NCBI GenBank assembly: GCA_964568425.1
Contig: CAZMPO010000003.1
Location: 1-64,000 of the forward strand
DNA: 64,000 nucleotides
Origin: CAKSQF01 sp964568425
GTDB lineage: Bacteria > Bacillota > Clostridia > Oscillospirales > CAG-272
Direction of reading: 5' to 3'
The translations under genes were made by a program, and so were the position numbers. Below the pieces are notes generated by a model, which did not search any database, was not told the origin of the DNA, and saw only the letters and a list, made by a program, of their open reading frames with translations. Numbering within the stretch: the first letter of the stretch is position 1; each line of letters starts with the position of its first letter. Shown in pieces: positions 44,691 to 53,319 of the stretch.

Positions 44691-44776
44691 TCTTATCGAG
44701 AGTGGCGGAGGGACAGGCCCTGCGATGCCACGGCAACCTGCAATTTCGTAAGGTGCTAATTCCTTGGAGATGAGAT
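44691..44776 (+). ncRNA. SAM riboswitch (S-box, SAM-I group)
   Basis: The sequence reads TCTTATCGAGAGTGGCGGAG, GGACAGGCCC, GATGCCACGGCAACC, AAGGTGCTAATTCC and GATGAGA, matching the S-box core with P1 ends (44691-44697 / 44769-44775). At 86 bases the fourth helix looks very short, so it may be a compact variant. SAM binding should stop transcription of metK. Confidence 0.9.
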
Positions 44777-44792
44777 CTATACTCGATCTCTG

Positions 44793-44818
44793 TCCTCGGA
44801 TTGCTCCGAGGATTTTTT
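44793..44818 (+). terminator. S-box expression-platform terminator
   Basis: Stem TCCTCGGA (44793-44800) with TCCGAGGA (44805-44812), then six T. Confidence 0.9.
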
Positions 44819-44868
44819 GTCGAAAGGATATCGAAAGATAGTCTGAAAAAAGAGAGAGGAACCATCAA

Positions 44869-46047
44869 ATGAAAAAACTTTTCACATCCGAATCGGTCAC
44901 CGAAGGTCATCCCGATAAAATCTGCGACCTTATTTCCGATTCTATACTTGACGCAATAATCGCCGAGGACCCCATGGCACGCGTTGCGTGCGAAACGACT
45001 GTCACCACGGGTGTTGTGTCGGTCATGGGCGAGATCACCACGACCGCCTCGGTCGATTATGAGGATATTATCCGAAACAGAGTCCGCGAGATCGGCTACG
45101 ATCGTGCAAAATACGGTTTCGACTGCGAGACCTGCGCTGTAATGAGCATGATACATAAGCAGTCGCCCGATATCGCCATGGGCGTTGACCGCTCGCTTGA
45201 GGCGAAAAACGGTCAGGATAGCGTCTACGAGATAGGTGCAGGCGATCAGGGCATGATGTTCGGCTTTGCTTGCGATGAAACCCCCGAGCTTATGCCGATG
45301 GCTATCTCGCTTGCCCATAAAATGGCAAAGAGATTGACCGAGGTCAGAAAGAACGGCACTCTCGCATATCTTCGCCCCGATGGAAAGACTCAGGTCACGA
45401 TCGAATATGACGGCGATCGCCCCGTTCGCGTCGATACAGTCGTTGTTTCGACCCAGCATAACCCCGACGTTTCGATCGATACGATCAGAGCGGATATGCT
45501 TGAATATGTCATAAAACCGACTATTCCCGACGGATTTTTCGATGAAAATACTAAAGTTTACGTCAATCCGACAGGCAGATTTGTTGTCGGCGGACCTCAG
45601 GGTGACAGCGGACTTACAGGCAGAAAGATCATCGTCGACACCTACGGCGGATACGGCAGACACGGCGGTGGTGCATTTTCGGGCAAAGACCCGACAAAGG
45701 TCGATCGCACCGCGGCATACGCGGCGCGTTATATCGCCAAAAATATCGTCGCGGCGGGAATCGCGAAAAAATGCGAGGTCCAGCTCGCCTACGCGATAGG
45801 CGTTGCCCGTCCCGTTTCGCTTATGATCGATACCTTCGGCACCTCCGAGCTCTCGGGCGAGGTCATAGCAGATGCCGTTTCGAAGCTTGTAGATCTTCGC
45901 CCTGCGGCGATCATCGAAAAATTCGATCTCCGCAAGCCGATATATGCGGCTCTTGCCGCTTACGGACAGATCGGCAGAGAGGATCTTAACGTCGCGTGGG
46001 AAAGACGCGATCTCGCCGACGCGCTCCGTCGCGAGCTTGATCTCTGA
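44869..46047 (+). CDS. metK: S-adenosylmethionine synthetase
   Basis: A 392-residue enzyme joining ATP and methionine to form SAM. It has the family hallmarks FTSESVTEGHPDKICD at the N-terminus, GAGDQGMMFGFA (the hexapeptide) near 125, and GGGAFSGKDPTKVDRTAAYAARY (methionine adenosyltransferase signature 2). The start lies after AGAGAGG. Its S-box riboswitch closes a feedback loop on its own product. Confidence 0.97.
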   Translation: MKKLFTSESVTEGHPDKICDLISDSILDAIIAEDPMARVACETTVTTGVVSVMGEITTTASVDYEDIIRNRVREIGYDRAKYGFDCETCAVMSMIHKQSPDIAMGVDRSLEAKNGQDSVYEIGAGDQGMMFGFACDETPELMPMAISLAHKMAKRLTEVRKNGTLAYLRPDGKTQVTIEYDGDRPVRVDTVVVSTQHNPDVSIDTIRADMLEYVIKPTIPDGFFDENTKVYVNPTGRFVVGGPQGDSGLTGRKIIVDTYGGYGRHGGGAFSGKDPTKVDRTAAYAARYIAKNIVAAGIAKKCEVQLAYAIGVARPVSLMIDTFGTSELSGEVIADAVSKLVDLRPAAIIEKFDLRKPIYAALAAYGQIGREDLNVAWERRDLADALRRELDL

Positions 46048-46104
46048 TACAGAGCGAAACATGATAAAGGCTGATGCATAGGATGTATCGGGAGGCAGAT
46101 CCTG

Positions 46105-46260
46105 TTGCAGATGCTTATATTTGAAATTTTTACCGCTTTTTTGTGCGTTTACGGCGGATATACGCTGCTCCACGACATTTGTCGCACTTTTGAGCGAATC
46201 GAGCGTCGACGCAGATCACGAAAGGGCGGTAACAAAAAGGAAAGAAAAAATAGTAAATAA
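46105..46260 (+). CDS. Small single-pass membrane protein, hypothetical
   Basis: A 51-residue gene in the gap between metK and recD2. The likely start is TTG 46105, nine bases after CGGGAGG; ATG 46111 is the next choice. Residues 3-22 form one hydrophobic helix (LIFEIFTAFLCVYGGYTLL), followed by a strongly basic tail rich in Arg and Lys, so the tail should face the cytoplasm. I do not recognise the family. The tight fit with recD2 (18 bases) supports expression. Confidence 0.6.
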   Translation: MQMLIFEIFTAFLCVYGGYTLLHDICRTFERIERRRRSRKGGNKKERKNSK

Positions 46261-46278
46261 CGAAGGGAGGATGCCGTG

Positions 46279-48498
46279 ATGGAGAACGAAAATACGCCTG
46301 CCAACTCGGATGGCGACAAGATCACACTTGAAGGTGCTGTTGCCTACATCACTTATCAAAACGAGCAGAACGGATATGCTGTCTGCGATCTTGATATCGG
46401 TAAAGAAGAAATAACCATCGTCGGCATCCTCCCGGGAATCGCCGTCGGCGAGACCATCCGCGCGCAGGGACATTGGGAAAATCACTCGACATACGGACCG
46501 CAGTTCAAGGTCGAATATTACGAAAAAGAGCTTCCGACGACCGCCGCCGCGATGGAGAGATATCTTGCCTCGGGCAGTATCAAGGGGATCGGCAAAAAGA
46601 CTGCCAAAAAGATCGTCGCGATGTTCGGCGTCGATACATTCGATGTCATTGAAAATCACCCGAGCTATCTGACCGATATTCCCGGAATAACGCCCAAAAA
46701 AGCCGACGAAATGTCCGAGGCGTTCAGAAGTCAGTTCGGTATGCGCTCTGTAATGATGTTTTGCCGAGATTATTTCGGACCTGCCGTCTCGATAAAGATA
46801 TATAAGCAGTTCGGGAGCGGCGCGGTCGAGATCATAAAGCAGAACCCATATGTCCTTTGCGAAAAGGTAAACGGTATCGGTTTCGAGAGCGCGGACAAGC
46901 TTGCCGAGTCGCTGGAGTTTGACAGATCGAGCGATGAGCGGATAAAATCGGGGCTGAAATATGCGCTTTCCTGCAATGCGGTCAAGAACGGTCATACGTT
47001 CATTCCGACCGAAAAGCTCGTCCCTCTCGCGGCGAGTATACTCGATGTCGATCGCGACAGGATAGAGGAAATACTTCAAAAGCCGATAAACGGTCTGAAG
47101 ATCGTTAATTTCGGCGGAACCTCCTGTGCATATCTCACCGAATATTACGACGCAGAGATGTTTATCGCAAAAAAGCTCTCACTGCTCATGTCGGTCTTTC
47201 GCCGCGACAGCGCAGATGATGTGTCACGGCTTGTCGAACAGGTCGAGCATGAGGAGGGGATCGAGTACGCCGCTAAGCAGAAAAAGGCGATCGTCTCGGC
47301 ACTCGAAAACGGTGTCATGGTGCTGACGGGCGGACCGGGTACGGGTAAAACTACCGTAATTCGCGCGATCATAAGGATAGGCGAGCGACTGGGTTGCAAG
47401 GTCGCGCTTGCCGCCCCGACGGGACGTGCGGCAAAGCGAATGTCTGAGGCGACATCATACGAGGCAAAGACTGTCCATCGAATGCTCGAGGTCAAGTATA
47501 CCGGCGACGAACCTGCTTTTTTAAGGGACGAAAATAATCTTCTTGACGAGGATCTTATAATAATCGACGAGGCATCGATGGTCGATACCATGTTGATGTC
47601 CGCTCTCCTTCACGCTATCAAGCCGGGCGCGCGACTCGTGCTTATCGGCGACAGCGATCAGCTTCCGTCGGTCGGCGCGGGTCATATCCTTTGGGATATT
47701 ATCGGCTGTGATATCTTTCCGATGGTCAGACTTACCGAGATATTCCGTCAGGCGCAGGAGAGCCGCATCGTAACGAATGCCCACGCGATAAACAGCGGCG
47801 AACTGCCCGTGCTTGACGATAAGCAGGGTGATTTCTTCTTTTTGACACGCGACGAGGATAAGATCGCGCAGACGGTCGCCGATCTGTCGGTCAACCGACT
47901 TCCGCGAACATACGGATTTGATGTCAGAAGCGACATACAGGTGATAACACCCTCGCATAAGGGAATCGCAGGGACAGAGGTGCTCAATGCGTTGCTGCAG
48001 TCGGCGATCAATCCGCCCGATAAGCGAAAACGCGAATATCGATTTCGCGGACGAGTATTCCGCGAGGGCGATAAGGTCATGCAGGTGAAGAATAATTATG
48101 ATATCGAATGGGAGCGCGGAAACGAGGCGGGCGTCGGAATTTTCAACGGAGATATCGGCATAATCGAGCAGATCGACTTTTCTGAGGAAAAAATGCGCCT
48201 TCGCTTTGATGACAGATCGACCGAGTATGATTTTTCGAGCCTTGAGGAGCTGGAGCATGCTTATGCAATAACCATCCATAAAAGTCAGGGAAGCGAGTAT
48301 CCGATAGTCATAATTCCGATGTTCAACTATTCGTCCAAGTTGATGACGCGAAATCTGCTCTATACCGCAGTTACCCGTGCGCAAAAAATGGTCGTTCTCG
48401 TCGGACGCCCCGAGGTAGTGCAGGGAATGGTCAGCAATAACAGAACGGTCAATCGCTACACCGGACTTCGCTATCTGCTGAAAAAGCTTGAGTTTTGA
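46279..48498 (+). CDS. recD2: ATP-dependent DNA helicase RecD2
   Basis: A 739-residue SF1B helicase (5'-3') of the RecBC-independent type. The N-terminal OB part (LEGAVAYITYQNEQNGYAV) and helix-hairpin-helix region (SGSIKGIGKKTAKKIV; ITPKKADEM) precede the motor: Walker A GGPGTGKTT, Walker B IIIDEASMVD, motif III GDSDQLPSVGAG, and the C-terminal YAITIHKSQGSEYP. I prefer ATG 46279, eight bases after GGGAGG, to GTG 46276. Confidence 0.95.
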   Translation: MENENTPANSDGDKITLEGAVAYITYQNEQNGYAVCDLDIGKEEITIVGILPGIAVGETIRAQGHWENHSTYGPQFKVEYYEKELPTTAAAMERYLASGSIKGIGKKTAKKIVAMFGVDTFDVIENHPSYLTDIPGITPKKADEMSEAFRSQFGMRSVMMFCRDYFGPAVSIKIYKQFGSGAVEIIKQNPYVLCEKVNGIGFESADKLAESLEFDRSSDERIKSGLKYALSCNAVKNGHTFIPTEKLVPLAASILDVDRDRIEEILQKPINGLKIVNFGGTSCAYLTEYYDAEMFIAKKLSLLMSVFRRDSADDVSRLVEQVEHEEGIEYAAKQKKAIVSALENGVMVLTGGPGTGKTTVIRAIIRIGERLGCKVALAAPTGRAAKRMSEATSYEAKTVHRMLEVKYTGDEPAFLRDENNLLDEDLIIIDEASMVDTMLMSALLHAIKPGARLVLIGDSDQLPSVGAGHILWDIIGCDIFPMVRLTEIFRQAQESRIVTNAHAINSGELPVLDDKQGDFFFLTRDEDKIAQTVADLSVNRLPRTYGFDVRSDIQVITPSHKGIAGTEVLNALLQSAINPPDKRKREYRFRGRVFREGDKVMQVKNNYDIEWERGNEAGVGIFNGDIGIIEQIDFSEEKMRLRFDDRSTEYDFSSLEELEHAYAITIHKSQGSEYPIVIIPMFNYSSKLMTRNLLYTAVTRAQKMVVLVGRPEVVQGMVSNNRTVNRYTGLRYLLKKLEF

Positions 48499-48510
48499 TT
48501 TTGTGAATCT

Positions 48511-49338
48511 ATGAAGAAACGACCAAGATTTTTCATACCGTCCATCGCCGATATTATTTGGCCGCCCCACTGCTTTGGGTGCGGTGATCTGATAAAACTC
48601 ACTCCCGAGCAGTATAAAAGCAGATATTCGCTCGCGCTGTGCACAAAATGTGCCGATAAATTCGATGTTGAACGCCGTTCACTCTGCCCGAGATGCGATA
48701 AGGAACATATAAAATGTCATTGTCGCCCCGTGAGCATGCCCGGCAATCTTTCGAGCTGTATTCATGTGTCAAGATATACCGCCTGGGACAGCGTCACCGA
48801 CGGAATAGTCCTTGCCGCAAAAGGCTCGAACAATAAATATCTGTACGAGCTCCTCGCAAATTCAGCCGTAAAAGCGATCAGAAGTCGAGTTCCCGATTAT
48901 CGTGATGCCGTGGTCACCGCAATTCCGCGCGATCTGTCGGCAATCAGAAAGACAGGAGTCGATCAGGCAAGACTTGCGGCATCCATGGCTGCCAAAAAGC
49001 TCGGAATTTGCTATGTTGACGCACTCGTTCGCCTTAACGCAAAGGAGCAAAAGGGACTTTCGGCAAAGGCTCGACTCGCAAACGCCTATTCGGCATATGA
49101 TATAAACAAAAAGGCTCTCCCGAGCGTTGCCGGAAAGAGCGTTATTTTATACGACGATGTCTTGACAACGGGCGCGACCGTGTCTGCGGGCTCGGATGTT
49201 CTATTTAAAATGGGCGTGTCAAAAGTTTTCGTGCTTGCCTTCGCCATGCGTTATAACGATAAGCTCGTCGATATGAGACGTTCGGATATCCTCGATGAAT
49301 TTCGCGACTACGATACATCGGACGAATTGTCAAAATGA
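48511..49338 (+). CDS. comF: ComF-family phosphoribosyltransferase-like protein
   Basis: A 275-residue protein: N-terminal zinc fingers (CFGCG, CTKC, CPRCDKEHIKCHC) and a C-terminal PRTase fold with PRPP-type loop VILYDDVLTTGAT and RKTGVDQARLA. ComF takes part in DNA uptake in Bacillus; no other competence gene is here, though it lies 12 bases after recD2, a DNA repair helicase. Confidence 0.9.
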   Translation: MKKRPRFFIPSIADIIWPPHCFGCGDLIKLTPEQYKSRYSLALCTKCADKFDVERRSLCPRCDKEHIKCHCRPVSMPGNLSSCIHVSRYTAWDSVTDGIVLAAKGSNNKYLYELLANSAVKAIRSRVPDYRDAVVTAIPRDLSAIRKTGVDQARLAASMAAKKLGICYVDALVRLNAKEQKGLSAKARLANAYSAYDINKKALPSVAGKSVILYDDVLTTGATVSAGSDVLFKMGVSKVFVLAFAMRYNDKLVDMRRSDILDEFRDYDTSDELSK

Positions 49339-49388
49339 ACGAACAGCCCCCTTTGGGTGGTTCGATAAAATGGTATAATTATGTTTTC

Positions 49389-49426
49389 ACAAAAGCGGCA
49401 TGAGCGATCGTGCCGCTTTTGTCACA
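49389..49426 (+). terminator. Hairpin after comF, weak terminator
   Basis: A 12-bp perfect stem (49389-49400 with 49411-49422). The U-tract is partly inside the stem (TTTTGT), so termination efficiency is uncertain. The stretch 49430-49480 contains repeats of CACAAAAAT and its inverse. Confidence 0.6.
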
Positions 49427-49485
49427 CAAAAATATATAATAATGTGATTTCAAACACAAAAATATCAATAATTTTGTGAAATGGG

Positions 49486-49514
49486 TTGATTTGTTCACAA
49501 GTACGGAGTATAAT
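49486..49514 (+). promoter_or_regulatory. Promoter of the DUF4143 ATPase gene
   Basis: TTGATT (49486-49491), 17 bases, TATAAT (49509-49514). The inverted repeat CACAAAA...TTTTGTG (49456-49479) just upstream could be an operator. Confidence 0.75.
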
Positions 49515-49536
49515 AATAGCGTGAAGGAGTGCTTTT

Positions 49537-50877
49537 ATGGAACGATTGATACTTAACAAACTGCTTGAATGGAAAAACTCGCCCTATCGCAAGCCGCTGA
49601 TTTTGAAGGGTGTTCGTCAGGTGGGAAAGACCTGGATCCTGAAAGAGTTCGGCAGACGCTATTATGAAAACACCGCATATTTTAACTTTGATGAAAATGA
49701 AGAATATAAACAGTTCTTTGAAACTACCAAAGATGTGAATCGTATCTTGAATAATCTGATGCTGGCAAGCGGCTATAAGATCTTGCCCGAAAAGACGCTC
49801 ATCATTTTTGACGAGGTGCAGGACTGCCCCAATGTCATAGGGACCATGAAGTATTTCTGCGAGAATGCTCCGCAGTATCACATTGCCTGTGCAGGCTCTC
49901 TGCTTGGTATTGCCCTTGCAAGCCCCTCTTCTTTCCCTGTAGGAAAGGTCAACTTTATGCAAATCGACCCCATGACATTCACCGAGTTTCTTCTCGCAAA
50001 CGGCGATCGAAACCTTGTGAACTATTTGGAGAACGTGGATACACTTGATCCGATTCCTGATGCCTTTTTTAATCCGTTATATGAGAAGCTCAAGATGTAC
50101 TATGTTACCGGAGGCATGCCGGAGCCCGTAAAGATGTGGACGGAGGCGCGTGATATATCTGCCATGCAAGATGCTCTGTCCGATATCATCGGTGCTTATG
50201 AGCGTGACTTTGCCAAGCATCCGAGCCTTACCGAGTTTCCGAAGATCTCTATGATTTGGAAGTCTGTTCCCTCTCAGCTTGCAAGAGAGAACAAGAAATT
50301 TATCTATAAGGTCGTCAAAGAAGGCGCAAGAGCTCGTGAATACGAGGATGCCCTGCAATGGCTGGTGGATGCCCGTTTGGTGCACAAGATCTACCGCAGC
50401 ACCGCTCCCGGTCTTCCCATAGCCGCTTATGATGATCTGTCTGCGTTCAAACTCTATTTGGTGGATGTGGGTCTGCTTCGTCGTCTGGCGCAGCTTGCTC
50501 CTGTGGCTTTTGGCGAGGGCAATCGCCTGTTTACCGAGTTTAAGGGTGCTTTAACCGAAAACTATGTACTGCAAACCTTGATCACCCAATTTGAGGTAAT
50601 TCCTCGCTATTGGTCGCAAAATAATCCGCCGCATGAAGTGGATTTTCTGATTCAACGAGAAAATGACATTTTCCCCATCGAAGTAAAATCCGAGACAAAA
50701 TTGGCGAGCAAGAGCCTCAGAAAATTCAAGGAATTGTTCCCTGACAAGGTGAAGCTCTGTGTTCGATTCTCGCTCGACAATCTAAAATCGGACGATGATG
50801 TGCTGAACATCCCACTGTTTATGGCAGATCAGGCTGATCGACTGATCGGACTTGCGTTGGAGCAGAGAAATGTCTGA
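49537..50877 (+). CDS. ATPase of the AAA_14/DUF4143 family
   Basis: A 446-residue protein. Walker A is GVRQVGKT (25-32), Walker B LIIFDEVQDCP (about 88-98), and the C-terminal half has the DUF4143 pattern: FKLYLVDVGLLRRLA, FTEFKGALTENYVL and HEVDFLIQRENDIFPIEVKSE, the last resembling a nuclease-like E-x-K site. This family is widespread in gut anaerobes, often as many paralogues, with no settled role. Codon choice looks less GATC-rich than its neighbours, so it may be a later arrival. ATG 49537 is preceded by GAAGGAG. Confidence 0.88.
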   Translation: MERLILNKLLEWKNSPYRKPLILKGVRQVGKTWILKEFGRRYYENTAYFNFDENEEYKQFFETTKDVNRILNNLMLASGYKILPEKTLIIFDEVQDCPNVIGTMKYFCENAPQYHIACAGSLLGIALASPSSFPVGKVNFMQIDPMTFTEFLLANGDRNLVNYLENVDTLDPIPDAFFNPLYEKLKMYYVTGGMPEPVKMWTEARDISAMQDALSDIIGAYERDFAKHPSLTEFPKISMIWKSVPSQLARENKKFIYKVVKEGARAREYEDALQWLVDARLVHKIYRSTAPGLPIAAYDDLSAFKLYLVDVGLLRRLAQLAPVAFGEGNRLFTEFKGALTENYVLQTLITQFEVIPRYWSQNNPPHEVDFLIQRENDIFPIEVKSETKLASKSLRKFKELFPDKVKLCVRFSLDNLKSDDDVLNIPLFMADQADRLIGLALEQRNV

Positions 50878-50887
50878 TTAAAGACAG

Positions 50888-50938
50888 AAATCGGCGATAC
50901 TCGGTCGTGAAGACCAAGTATCGCCGATTTCTTGTTAC
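50888..50938. terminator. Terminator between the ATPase gene and the small membrane protein gene
   Basis: A 14-bp stem (50888-50901 with 50917-50930) followed by CTTGTT; the genes on each side converge here. Confidence 0.75.
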
Positions 50939-50964
50939 GACAGCTATCCTATGTCAACGGTATA

Positions 50965-51192
50965 TCAGCCCTCGCAGGAGTCGTCGTCGCTACAGAGACT
51001 GCCGATGTCGCAGACCTCGTATTCGTCAACTGCACACTCGTCGCATTCGGTGTCGACCTTGCTTTCTGCAAGTTTCTTTGCCTTCATTTTTTTCACGATA
51101 AGATAAACGAAAGCGGCGGCGGCAAGGATCGCACCGACGATCATGATCACCTTGATGATTGTACATACGGTCGATTTTTTGCAATTCTTCAT
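50965..51192 (-). CDS. Small membrane protein with acidic cysteine tail
   Basis: A 75-residue protein behind AAAGGAGAGG. One membrane helix (residues about 14-34), a basic stretch (KKMKAKK), then an acidic tail of about 30 residues with five cysteines (ECDECAVDE, VCDI, LCSDDDSC). The acidic tail with paired cysteines could bind metal. I do not know this family, and the neighbours give no hint. Upstream, a TATACT on the minus strand near 51262 is a possible -10 without a clear -35. Confidence 0.7.
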   Translation of the reverse strand: MKNCKKSTVCTIIKVIMIVGAILAAAAFVYLIVKKMKAKKLAESKVDTECDECAVDEYEVCDIGSLCSDDDSCEG

Positions 51193-51361
51193 ATTCGCAC
51201 CTCTCCTTTGATTTTTGTTGTTTGTTTGTTATTCTAGCCGATCTGTCCTTCGACAGTCTCAGTATAGCACAGTATGCCCGAATTTGCATTAAAATTATAT
51301 TATCTAAATGTAAATTTTTCTCAAATCACCGCCCCTTCGACGCAAAAAAACAAAAAAATCG

Positions 51362-51390
51362 TTGAAATTGTCTTATCTTTGTGATATAAT
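51362..51390 (+). promoter_or_regulatory. Promoter of rlmN
   Basis: TTGAAA (51362-51367), 17 bases, TATAAT (51385-51390), 42 bases from the start codon. Confidence 0.82.
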
Positions 51391-51432
51391 AAACGATGAA
51401 TAAGCAAAAATATACCTCTGGAGTCGATGGGA

Positions 51433-52479
51433 ATGTCCGAGAATTTCGAAAAAACAGATATACTGTCACTTTCATATGATGAGCTTTGTACCTTTGTAAA
51501 GGACACGCTCGGTCAGCCCAAATTCAGGGCAACACAGATATCCGAGTGGCTTGCAAGGGCTGTCGATTTTGAGGACATGAGCAACCTCCCCGCATCCCTT
51601 CGCGAAAGACTTGCGGACCTCGCCGAGCTTCGCTATCCGAAGATCGAGCGGAAATTTGTATCAAAGATCGACGGGACGGTCAAATATCTTTTCAGGCTTG
51701 TTGACGGACAGCTCATTGAGGGCGTCGTGATGAAATACGAGCACGGCTATTCGATGTGTATCTCGTCCGAGGCAGGCTGCCCGATGGGGTGCAGATTTTG
51801 CGCCTCGACCATCGGCGGCAAGGTGCGTGATCTTACACCGTCCGAAATGCTCGGTCAGATAGCAGTCGCCGATCGCGATCTTTCGATAAGAATATCGAAT
51901 GTCGTCATGATGGGCGTCGGCGAACCGCTTGACAACTACGCAAATGTGATAAAATTTCTGCGCATAGTCAGTTCGGAGCATTCTCTTTGCATAGGACTTC
52001 GCCATATATCGCTCTCGACCTGCGGACTTGTTGACAAGATCTGTTCGCTGGCGGACGAGGGACTTCCGATCACGCTTTCGATCTCCCTTCATGCGTCAAA
52101 CGACGCCGACCGATCTGCCATCATGCCGGTCAACAACAAATGGAATATCGACAGCCTGTTGACCGCCTGTCGCGATTATTTTGACAAGACGGGGCGCAGA
52201 ATATCATTTGAATATACACTGATCGCAGGGCAAAACGACAGCCCGACAAAGGCAATCGAGCTGGCAGCTCTCCTTCACCGCTATATGGGTGAGCGTCCGC
52301 TCCATGTCAATCTGATCCCGGTCAATCCTGTTGCCGAGCGTGATTTTGAAAGCTCGGGCAGAGCCGCGGTCGATAAATTTTGCGCGGTGCTTATATCAAA
52401 GGGGATCAATGCGACAGTCAGGCGAAAGCTCGGAGCGGATATCGACGCGTCTTGCGGTCAGCTGAGACATAAAGGGTAA
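51433..52479 (+). CDS. rlmN: 23S rRNA and tRNA adenine C2-methyltransferase RlmN
   Basis: A 348-residue radical SAM enzyme methylating A2503 of 23S rRNA and A37 of some tRNAs. The CxxxCxxC cluster is CPMGCRFC (about residues 116-123); GVGEPLDNYANV and HISLSTCG are family motifs; the methyl-carrying C-terminal cysteine is in ASCGQL. ATG 51433 has GGAG nine bases upstream; ATG 51427 is too near to it. Leads a run of co-directional genes through hemW. Confidence 0.95.
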   Translation: MSENFEKTDILSLSYDELCTFVKDTLGQPKFRATQISEWLARAVDFEDMSNLPASLRERLADLAELRYPKIERKFVSKIDGTVKYLFRLVDGQLIEGVVMKYEHGYSMCISSEAGCPMGCRFCASTIGGKVRDLTPSEMLGQIAVADRDLSIRISNVVMMGVGEPLDNYANVIKFLRIVSSEHSLCIGLRHISLSTCGLVDKICSLADEGLPITLSISLHASNDADRSAIMPVNNKWNIDSLLTACRDYFDKTGRRISFEYTLIAGQNDSPTKAIELAALLHRYMGERPLHVNLIPVNPVAERDFESSGRAAVDKFCAVLISKGINATVRRKLGADIDASCGQLRHKG

Positions 52480-52522
52480 TAGGGTATAAAAGGTGATCCT
52501 TTCGGAAAGGATGGTCATAACG

Positions 52523-53281
52523 ATGAATTATTTCGGAAAAAGTGATATCGGAAAGAGCAGGACTGACAATCAGGATGCTTTTTTGAGTGTCGCTCTTGCA
52601 GACGGCGTCGCGCTTTTTGCGGTTTGCGACGGAGTCGGAGGCGCAAGCGGCGGTGACATTGCGAGCACGCTCTGCTGTGAGGTTTTTTGCAGATCCATGT
52701 CCGAACAGCTCTCATCCCATCTTCCGCTAAAAAAAGCCCCCATCCCCGAAAGCTCGGTAAAGTTCATGATGACCCACGCACTTCGCCATGCGCACGAGGC
52801 GATCTGCGAGAGAGCGCGCGCCGATGAGGAGCTTATCGACATGTCAACGACACTTGTCGCACTGCTGATCTTAGGGCAGACCGCTTATGTACTTAATGTC
52901 GGTGACAGCCGCGCTTATATGATATCCGATGACGAGCTACTTCAGATAACGAAAGATCATTCGTATGTTCAGGATCTGATCGATCACGGCAGGCTCGATC
53001 CCGCACTTGCCGCGACACATCAGCACAGAAACATAATCACACGCTCGATCGGGTACAGCGCGAACGCGACCCCCGATCTGTATAAGGTCGCACTCGAAAG
53101 GAGAGCACCGTTCTTCTTCCTTCTTTGCACCGACGGTCTGACCGGCGTTTTGTCCGATCGCGACATATACAAGGTGCTCGTCGGATTTGGCTCACTGAGA
53201 TCAAAGGCGGACAAGCTGATAAACATGGCAAACGCGGGCGGCGGTGGTGATAATATCACTGTCATGCTCGTGACCGACTGA
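52523..53281 (+). CDS. prpC: PP2C-type protein phosphatase (Stp/PrpC)
   Basis: A 252-residue phosphatase. Metal-binding aspartates lie in SRTDNQDAF, VCDGVGGASGG, LCTDGLTG and GGGDNITVML, as in PrpC of Bacillus. It should reverse phosphorylation by the PASTA kinase encoded 38 bases downstream. I start at ATG 52523 (MNYFGKSDIGKSR), the expected N-terminus; an open frame reaches back to 52493. Confidence 0.94.
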   Translation: MNYFGKSDIGKSRTDNQDAFLSVALADGVALFAVCDGVGGASGGDIASTLCCEVFCRSMSEQLSSHLPLKKAPIPESSVKFMMTHALRHAHEAICERARADEELIDMSTTLVALLILGQTAYVLNVGDSRAYMISDDELLQITKDHSYVQDLIDHGRLDPALAATHQHRNIITRSIGYSANATPDLYKVALERRAPFFFLLCTDGLTGVLSDRDIYKVLVGFGSLRSKADKLINMANAGGGGDNITVMLVTD

Positions 53282-53319
53282 TCGTAACAATAAAAATTCT
53301 GTAGGAATAAATAGAAAAT

